Below, piece after piece: positions 58,808 to 64,000 of a stretch of DNA of 64,000 bases. The notes below the pieces were generated by a model that saw only the letters and a list, made by a program, of their open reading frames with translations, had not been told where the DNA came from and did not search any database. Position 1 is the first letter of the stretch; each line of letters opens with the position of its first letter. This stretch comes from Armatimonadota bacterium (lineage in GTDB: Bacteria > Armatimonadota > DTGP01 > JAKQQT01). Made by a program: the position numbers and the translations under genes. The DNA is taken from assembly GCA_036504095.1 (NCBI GenBank), contig DASXVS010000071.1, forward strand, positions 62,001-126,000, written 5' to 3'.

Positions 58808-59623
58808 TCAGGCTGACTGGCCGAGCACACAGGCCGCCAGAAAGCATTTGAATACCGTGATGTAGTCATCGTGGGTGAATCGCATGGTCCGCTGGGTGAT
58901 CCGATCCACACCGGGAATCAGCGCAATGCGATCCATCTGCGAGGATTGGAGGACGCTCATTTCCAGTGTGACAGGGGTCTCAAGGGAGAATGGCTCCATA
59001 TCGCTTGCACGGATGACCGCGCGCGCGGCCGCGTCGCGAATTCTTTCCCTGGCCACCGTAGGATGGACCGCTGTGGCGCTGAATCGCCCGGTCGGCGTCT
59101 TCACTGCGGCGGTCTCGACGTTGCCAAGAAGCTCCTCCGCTTCCCGGGCCAGGACGCTGTCGCCGGTGACCAGCGCTACCGGCACACCGAAATACCCGGC
59201 GACCGCAGCATTGATGCCGGTTTCGCCGACGGCCTGGCCGTTGAGCCGCACTCCGCTCACCACGCTGCCCCAGTAAGTGTGGTTCAGAACTCCCGCTTCA
59301 CCGACCTGGGCATGGTAGCCGGTGAGGAAGACTGCGTCGAACGAGTCGTCGATTCCCTGCATCATGCTCAATGGCTTCCCGCCACCCTGATTGAGCAGGG
59401 CCGCCGGGTGCAACCCCATGGGTTCAAGGTTGCGCATGGAATTGTGGCTGTCGCAGACCACGATATCGGTGGCGCCGGCCGCGAGCGCGCCTTCGATGGC
59501 GGCGTTCACTTCTCCGAGCATCAGCGCGACGGCATGGTCATAGCTCTTGTCTGACGGATTTGTCTGATCCCAGGCAACGATCCCGGCCGTTCCTTCCAGG
59601 TCCGAACTGATGAATACTTTCAA
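58808..59623 (-). CDS. M55 family D-aminopeptidase (DppA-like)
   Basis: 271 residues, zinc peptidase. FISSDLEGTAGIV (Asp8, Glu10), VVCDSHNSMRN and FLTGYHA match DppA, which releases D-alanine residues. The start is TTG at 59623 with ggggagggc about 8-10 bases upstream; there is no closer in-frame ATG. 24 bp before the S9 gene, suggesting joint use in peptide degradation. Confidence 0.92.
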   Translation of the reverse strand: MKVFISSDLEGTAGIVAWDQTNPSDKSYDHAVALMLGEVNAAIEGALAAGATDIVVCDSHNSMRNLEPMGLHPAALLNQGGGKPLSMMQGIDDSFDAVFLTGYHAQVGEAGVLNHTYWGSVVSGVRLNGQAVGETGINAAVAGYFGVPVALVTGDSVLAREAEELLGNVETAAVKTPTGRFSATAVHPTVARERIRDAAARAVIRASDMEPFSLETPVTLEMSVLQSSQMDRIALIPGVDRITQRTMRFTHDDYITVFKCFLAACVLGQSA

Positions 59624-59698
59624 CGTCTGCTGCCCTCCCCGGGCATCGAGAACTGAGGCCTGTCAATGAGGCGCGAACCCAGACGCCGGCCTCCGGTC

Positions 59699-62590
59699 TC
59701 ACTTCCCATTCCCCCACACGACCACCGTCTGACAGATTGCCGGCGCCGAGGCGGGCCACACGGCCTTCTCACCTGCCTTGTCAACAACCTTAACGTAATA
59801 CTCGAAATCCTCGGTCGCGGAAGGCAATGCCACGCTGTAAACACCGCGCGCAATATGCCGTACGGGGACCGTGCGGAAACTTCCACGCCCCATCGGCCGC
59901 CAGCACAGTGTGAAAGAAGCGGGACTGGCTGCCGACAGAACGGTCGCCTGCAACTTCAGGCGTTCGTGGCGCATCGCGGAAGTCCGGACCACAGGTACGA
60001 ACACACGCAGCGGGCCGGCGTATCCCTTACCGGGCAATGATTCCGGCGGCAGAGCCTTACCAAGGGCAGCCGCAAGGTCGGCGCCCGTTCGCCCCATGAG
60101 GCCCGTGCCTATATGCTGTTCCCAATTCGTGATGGTACCCATTTCGCCCGGGCTGCTCACGAAACGAAGCATCTGCGTATAAACCTCTCGCAGATCCTTG
60201 ACCATAGCGACACGCGCGGGCAGCGCCCGCTCTACGGCCATCCGCGCCTTGTCCGCACCCGGCACAGCTTTCACCTCGCCCATCGCGCGCTCGAAGGTTC
60301 CCCAGTCACACCGTAAGCGCGCCGTGGCGCGAAGATACCGGAACTGCGCCAACCAGTAGCCGTACCGGTCGCGCTCGCCGGCGCCCGTTACGCGGATACC
60401 CAGCGCCGCAAATTCATCTACGAAGGCATATTCGGGCGCCGCTTCACTCCAAGCCCGGTTATCCGGACCCAGCCCTCCCGGCCCATCGATCCAACCCACG
60501 GGTCTCGGCAGTTTTCCGTCCAGTTTCGCGAACAGCGCAGCGGCCGCTGTCCCGATCTCCGGGCCGAACTCCACCGCCGCCCAATCCCGGTAGAAATCGA
60601 TTATGGGTCGATCGCGCGGTGCCTCCACGATGTCTGCCTCATAGTCTCTCCATGCCGGCCCGCCGCAGTTGATCTTTCGGCTGAACCCCGGAGTTTCCAC
60701 GGCGATGCCCGCGATGCAGGGGAATTCGACGCGCTTACCGAATGCGATGTTAAGTTTCCCGTCGTTAACCTTTACTCCTGGATAGGTATAGTCCAGCGCA
60801 CGGTCTTTGCCGACGCGGGCGAACACGTCAAGGTTCTCGAGAACCGGCCGACCCTGGATGGAGACATCAAAAACCCGCTTGCCTGCCTCACTGTAATACG
60901 GCTCGCAAAACTTGAGCGTCACCGTATACGTGCCGTTCGGGATCGCCAGGCGGTACGCGCTCATTTCATACCGAACGTCCCGGTAGACCGGCGCCTCCGT
61001 GGTGTCCGCGATGGCTGCGCCGGGGAAACTCGATACCTGCCCCTGCACGGTTTCCACCTGCTTCGGCAGCGCGCGACGCCAGGGACTCTGGTCCCACGCG
61101 GCTTTGGCCAACGCGCTGACATTGGGACCAACCACCCGCGTCCGCCAGTGGATGCCCATCAGCCCATTACAGCCGTAATCAAGTGCATCGGCGGCGTCCG
61201 CCCGCATTCGGCCTGCCCACAGTTGCGGCGCCGTCAGGCCGGGATCGTCTTCGAGCCAGGGGATGGCCCATTTGCCGTGCTTTCTCACGTCGGCGAAGCC
61301 CGGTTCAACCGGCGACATTCCGACGCTGCGGTTGATGGCGCTGAGGCTCCAGTCCCGGGGCAGTTCGCGGTCGAGCAGCGAGCGGTCATTCTGCGGCCCC
61401 AGCACCCAACCGCAAGCGGCCATTTTGAACGGCGCCTTCGCAGATCGCGCGGCGGCATCCGCTGCTTTCATATCGTTCAAAGTTGCCGAGACCTGTTCCG
61501 GGGACGCGCCGTCCCACGTCCAGCCTTCGGGCGTCCAGAGCCAGTAGAAATCAACCGGGCACGCCCGCATCAGCCGTAGGAATATGCCTTTGTACAACTC
61601 ACGAACAGCCCCGGCGTCCGCGGGGTCCTTGCCGGCCGCCTTCAGCCTCGCCTTGACTTGTGACGGGACGGTGAGCGGTGTTTCGGTTCCGATGCAGGTC
61701 TTCACCCCCAGCGCTTTCGCATCGGTAAACGCCGTTCGCAGCATCGAGGCCGCACGGCTGAAGACTTGAGCCCCCTGTTGTGCCGTCGCGGGGCGAGGTG
61801 TGAGCCCCCGCATCACATCGGAGCCGTAGTCGTCGCGGTCATAGAGGAGATCGGCCCCGAAAGAGTAATCGGACGTCTTTTTTGCGGTATATCCCCAAGT
61901 CGTGAGCGCGGTGTTGAACCACGCGGCCGGGTAGCCGGCATTGACACGTCCGTTCGCGTCCATATCCGAAACCTGCCCGATCCACGTGGCCGGTTCGGCG
62001 ATAGGCTCAGGATACGTGTGCAGGCCGATGAAGTTCATGCGCAATTTGGGCAGTTGACCGATGACCGCGCGGCAAGCGTCCTCGCTCCACCAGTCGGGAC
62101 CTTCGGGAAAATCGTGGAACGGCTGGATACCGCGAAGAGCGAACAGGGGGCGCCCGCGCTCGTTGATGATGGGCAGTCGCGCGGGGATGCGCTTATCCGG
62201 AATTACATCGCTATGGAGGTAGAACCGGACCCCCAGCCGCTCGCAGAGGGCGTACGCCCCGTACAGCGTTCCGGGCGAGTCACCGCCCGCCACGGTCACG
62301 AGCCTTCTATTTCGCTCCGTTGAGGTCTTGAGGAGATACTGTTGAGGCTTCAGCCCGAGCCGCGAGGGGTTGGGGGCATTTGCCACGGTTACCACGTCGC
62401 CGGTCCGCGGCGCAATTTCCACAATCTCCGGCATTTCTCCGGTGCGCAGGTAGAAATAGCGCCTCACTTCCAACGCGCCCAGTCGCTCCATCGGCGAGGC
62501 CCCGCGGGGACAGACAACCGCCACGCGCGCGCCGCAGGGTGCCGCCAGGGCAAGGAGCACCGGGATGACAGACCTCACGCGCTTCTTCAT
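59699..62590 (-). CDS. Large secreted protein with glycoside hydrolase-like and malectin-like domains
   Basis: 963 residues. Signal peptide (KKRVRSVIPVLLALAAPCG). Residues about 20-130 resemble the N-terminal alpha/beta domain found before GH20, GH67 and DUF4838-type barrels (LGALEVRRYFYLRTGEMPEIV). The central barrel (about 140-520) has FYWLWTPEGWTWDG, possibly with catalytic acids. A malectin-like carbohydrate-binding domain lies at about 540-650 (IPNGTYTVTLKFCEPYYSEAGKRVFDV). An all-helical part and a beta-sandwich end the protein. Probably acts on glycans; the family is not firmly assigned. Confidence 0.72.
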   Translation of the reverse strand: MKKRVRSVIPVLLALAAPCGARVAVVCPRGASPMERLGALEVRRYFYLRTGEMPEIVEIAPRTGDVVTVANAPNPSRLGLKPQQYLLKTSTERNRRLVTVAGGDSPGTLYGAYALCERLGVRFYLHSDVIPDKRIPARLPIINERGRPLFALRGIQPFHDFPEGPDWWSEDACRAVIGQLPKLRMNFIGLHTYPEPIAEPATWIGQVSDMDANGRVNAGYPAAWFNTALTTWGYTAKKTSDYSFGADLLYDRDDYGSDVMRGLTPRPATAQQGAQVFSRAASMLRTAFTDAKALGVKTCIGTETPLTVPSQVKARLKAAGKDPADAGAVRELYKGIFLRLMRACPVDFYWLWTPEGWTWDGASPEQVSATLNDMKAADAAARSAKAPFKMAACGWVLGPQNDRSLLDRELPRDWSLSAINRSVGMSPVEPGFADVRKHGKWAIPWLEDDPGLTAPQLWAGRMRADAADALDYGCNGLMGIHWRTRVVGPNVSALAKAAWDQSPWRRALPKQVETVQGQVSSFPGAAIADTTEAPVYRDVRYEMSAYRLAIPNGTYTVTLKFCEPYYSEAGKRVFDVSIQGRPVLENLDVFARVGKDRALDYTYPGVKVNDGKLNIAFGKRVEFPCIAGIAVETPGFSRKINCGGPAWRDYEADIVEAPRDRPIIDFYRDWAAVEFGPEIGTAAAALFAKLDGKLPRPVGWIDGPGGLGPDNRAWSEAAPEYAFVDEFAALGIRVTGAGERDRYGYWLAQFRYLRATARLRCDWGTFERAMGEVKAVPGADKARMAVERALPARVAMVKDLREVYTQMLRFVSSPGEMGTITNWEQHIGTGLMGRTGADLAAALGKALPPESLPGKGYAGPLRVFVPVVRTSAMRHERLKLQATVLSAASPASFTLCWRPMGRGSFRTVPVRHIARGVYSVALPSATEDFEYYVKVVDKAGEKAVWPASAPAICQTVVVWGNGK

Positions 62591-62622
62591 CGCCTCTACC
62601 TCGACAACAAGCCTGATATACG

Positions 62623-63759
62623 CTACGCGGGACCGGCGGCGGAAACGGGCACGCCGGTGCGGGGATCGCGCCGCAGCACCTTCTCGTAGACGGCGAGGTT
62701 GCCTTCCACCATGGCGTCCACGCTGAAGGATCGCTCCATCAAGATGCGGCCCGCGGCGCCTTTGAGCGCTGCCGCGCTGGGATCGGCGATAACGCTCCGC
62801 ATGGCGTCGGCCAAAGCGGCGTCATCATCGACAGGAACCAGCCAGCCGTCCTCCGGGGGGCTGACCGCTTCGGGAATGCCGCCCACCGGACACGCGATCA
62901 CCGGTTTGGCGCACGCGAGCGCCTGAAGGATGGCCACCCCCAGTCCCTCCATCCTCGCGGGGTGCACGAGGCAATCGATCGCCGGAAGCACATCCGGCAG
63001 GTCCTCCCGAAAGCCGCACCAGACCAGGTGTCCATCGATGCCCAACTCCGCGGCGCGGTCGCGAAGCCGCTGCTCCGAATCCCCTTTGCCGAATACGGCG
63101 ACACGGAGCTCTGGCGCTTCGTCCGACAGCCGTTTCACCGCGTTCCACAAGACGTCATGCCCTTTTCGTGGGATCATGTGCGCGACGATGGCGAACAGGG
63201 GTGCGTCCGGGGCTACGCCCAGCTCGGAGCGCGCAGCAGCCGCCCGCTCGGCATCAGGGTGGAACTGCTCGATATTCACCGCACTGTGGACGGTGGTCAC
63301 GTTCTCGGCCGCAACCCCGCCCGCGATGACAACCCGGCGGATCGCCTCCGAAATCGCGATGATGTGGTCGAAGAGGTTTTCGTAGCGCCAGCGCACCAAC
63401 GGCGCATCCCGAAGCGGATAATCCACCCGGCGGGACAAGACTGTCGGCCTGTGGCAGAGGCGGGCAGCGACCGCTCCCAGCGTATCCGCGCCGCGCCGGC
63501 TGTGCAGGTGGACGATATCCGGATCGAATGCCCGGATCGCCTTCGTCGCGCCCCACAAGAGACGCGGATCGACGTCGCTGTCGAAGGCCGTGAATTGAAC
63601 TTCCAGCCCCGCGTCGGCGGCGCGAAGGCCCAACGCGCTCGATTTCGGGCACACGAGGCAAACGCCGTGCCCGCGCATTTTGAGCCCCTGCATCAGATAT
63701 AAGACCTGCGCGGGGCCGCCCAGCCAATGCCTGCCGGTTTCGATGTGCAGAATCTTCAC
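62623..63759 (-). CDS. Glycosyltransferase family 4 protein
   Basis: 378 residues, GT-B fold. The N-terminal HIETGRHWLGGPAQVLYLMQGLKMRGH is the acceptor-domain nucleotide-like loop; VHLHSRRGADTLG, HSAVNIEQFHP and HPARMEGLGVAILQALACAKPVIACPVGGIPE (ExFGxxxxEA-like motif) mark retaining GT4. GTG start overlaps the GT9 gene stop by 4 bp. Likely lipopolysaccharide or capsule sugar transfer. Confidence 0.92.
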   Translation of the reverse strand: MKILHIETGRHWLGGPAQVLYLMQGLKMRGHGVCLVCPKSSALGLRAADAGLEVQFTAFDSDVDPRLLWGATKAIRAFDPDIVHLHSRRGADTLGAVAARLCHRPTVLSRRVDYPLRDAPLVRWRYENLFDHIIAISEAIRRVVIAGGVAAENVTTVHSAVNIEQFHPDAERAAAARSELGVAPDAPLFAIVAHMIPRKGHDVLWNAVKRLSDEAPELRVAVFGKGDSEQRLRDRAAELGIDGHLVWCGFREDLPDVLPAIDCLVHPARMEGLGVAILQALACAKPVIACPVGGIPEAVSPPEDGWLVPVDDDAALADAMRSVIADPSAAALKGAAGRILMERSFSVDAMVEGNLAVYEKVLRRDPRTGVPVSAAGPA

Positions 63760-64000
63760 GCCGCCGCTACCTCACTCAACAGGTCGCTCGCCGCGGCCAG
63801 CACGTCGGCCGGAGTGTTCAGGTCGATGGAACGGTCTTCCCACCAATCCCGCTTCTTGACGATGTTGTCCTGGCGCAGGATGGCGCTCTGCCGCAGCACG
63901 CGAACGTGGGGTTCGTCCCGCAGCCGATGCGGGTTTGTAGGCCCGAAGATCGCGACCGTGGGCGTTCCCGTCGCCATACCGAAGTGCATCAGCCCGGTAT
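63756..64000 (-). CDS. Glycosyltransferase family 9 (heptosyltransferase-like), C-terminal part
   Basis: Reading frame open to the window end; only about 80 residues visible. TGLMHFGMATGTPTVAIFGPTNPHR matches the C-terminal (S)xGxMHLAAALGTPVVALFGP motif of ADP-heptose:LPS heptosyltransferases. It suggests a Gram-negative-type outer membrane sugar pathway. The start lies beyond 64000. Confidence 0.85.
   Translation of the reverse strand, partial: TGLMHFGMATGTPTVAIFGPTNPHRLRDEPHVRVLRQSAILRQDNIVKKRDWWEDRSIDLNTPADVLAAASDLLSEVAAA

Overview
High-GC bacterial chromosome segment with about 62 protein-coding genes, one tmRNA gene and one T-box leader. The gene set suggests a Gram-negative-type, deep-branching bacterium, possibly Armatimonadota or a neighbouring Terrabacteria lineage. 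The reasons are a transketolase split into two subunit genes, a PEP-CTERM secreted protein, LPS-type GT9 and GT4 glycosyltransferases, an N-acetylmuramoyl-L-alanine amidase with an AMIN domain, a GspF/PilC protein, a T-box riboswitch outside Firmicutes, and many secreted or sugar-catabolic enzymes (GH42, ceramidase-like, Gfo/Idh, M55, S9). The phylum is an inference; the window has no rRNA.

Layout. 1-8.8 kb (+): end of mutS2, two transketolase subunits, sugar isomerase/epimerase, SIS protein, DegT aminotransferase, Gfo/Idh oxidoreductase and a peptidase T-like M20 enzyme, separated by long intergenic hairpins. 9.0-10.5 kb: two convergent genes for related membrane proteins. 10.6-23.8 kb (-): a tightly packed, often 4-bp-overlapping string: folK, gspF-like, J-domain protein, panB, panC, nadC, zinc-ribbon/TPR protein, alkyladenine glycosylase, DegT aminotransferase, ceramidase-like protein, secreted metalloprotease-like protein, trmO-like and GNAT. 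23.9-25.0 kb (+): smpB followed by ssrA. 25.4-35.8 kb (mostly +): amidase, GerMN protein, murI, GDPD, CAP protein, mutL, radC, C39-like protein and an HTH protein, with a PEP-CTERM gene on the other strand. 35.9-48.4 kb (-): a branched-chain amino acid cluster in transcription order T-box leader, ilvB, zinc-ribbon gene, ilvN, small membrane protein, ilvC, a leucine-rich leader ORF, leuA, leuC, nuclease-fold gene; then, beyond a plus-strand Fpg-family gene, a DUF815-like ATPase, leuD, GNAT and leuB, ended by a strong terminator. 48.6-64 kb (-): rbsC/rbsB-type ABC genes, a sugar-nucleotide epimerase, a cobalt/nickel ECF transporter (cbiMQO-like), GH42 beta-galactosidase, S9 and M55 peptidases, a large secreted GH-like protein, and GT4 and GT9 glycosyltransferases (the last cut by the window end).

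How it works together. The ilv-leu cluster appears to have two layers of leucine sensing: a T-box with a probable CUC (Leu) specifier before ilvB, and a 32-codon ORF with a perfect Shine-Dalgarno and a CTC-CTC-CTT run before leuA, followed by three hairpins. panB, panC, nadC and folK place pantothenate, NAD and folate steps in one operon-like string. mutS2, mutL, radC, an alkyladenine glycosylase and an Fpg-family glycosylase are DNA maintenance genes scattered through the window.

The most unusual large-scale feature is a set of at least ten intergenic inverted repeats whose arms are built from short, repetitive near-identical words (for example accacaaaggcac / gtgcctttgtggt, or repeated ggattca). 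One appears to have been captured as the end of the folK reading frame, one forms the ssrA terminator, and a distinct compound palindrome lies within the T-box leader.
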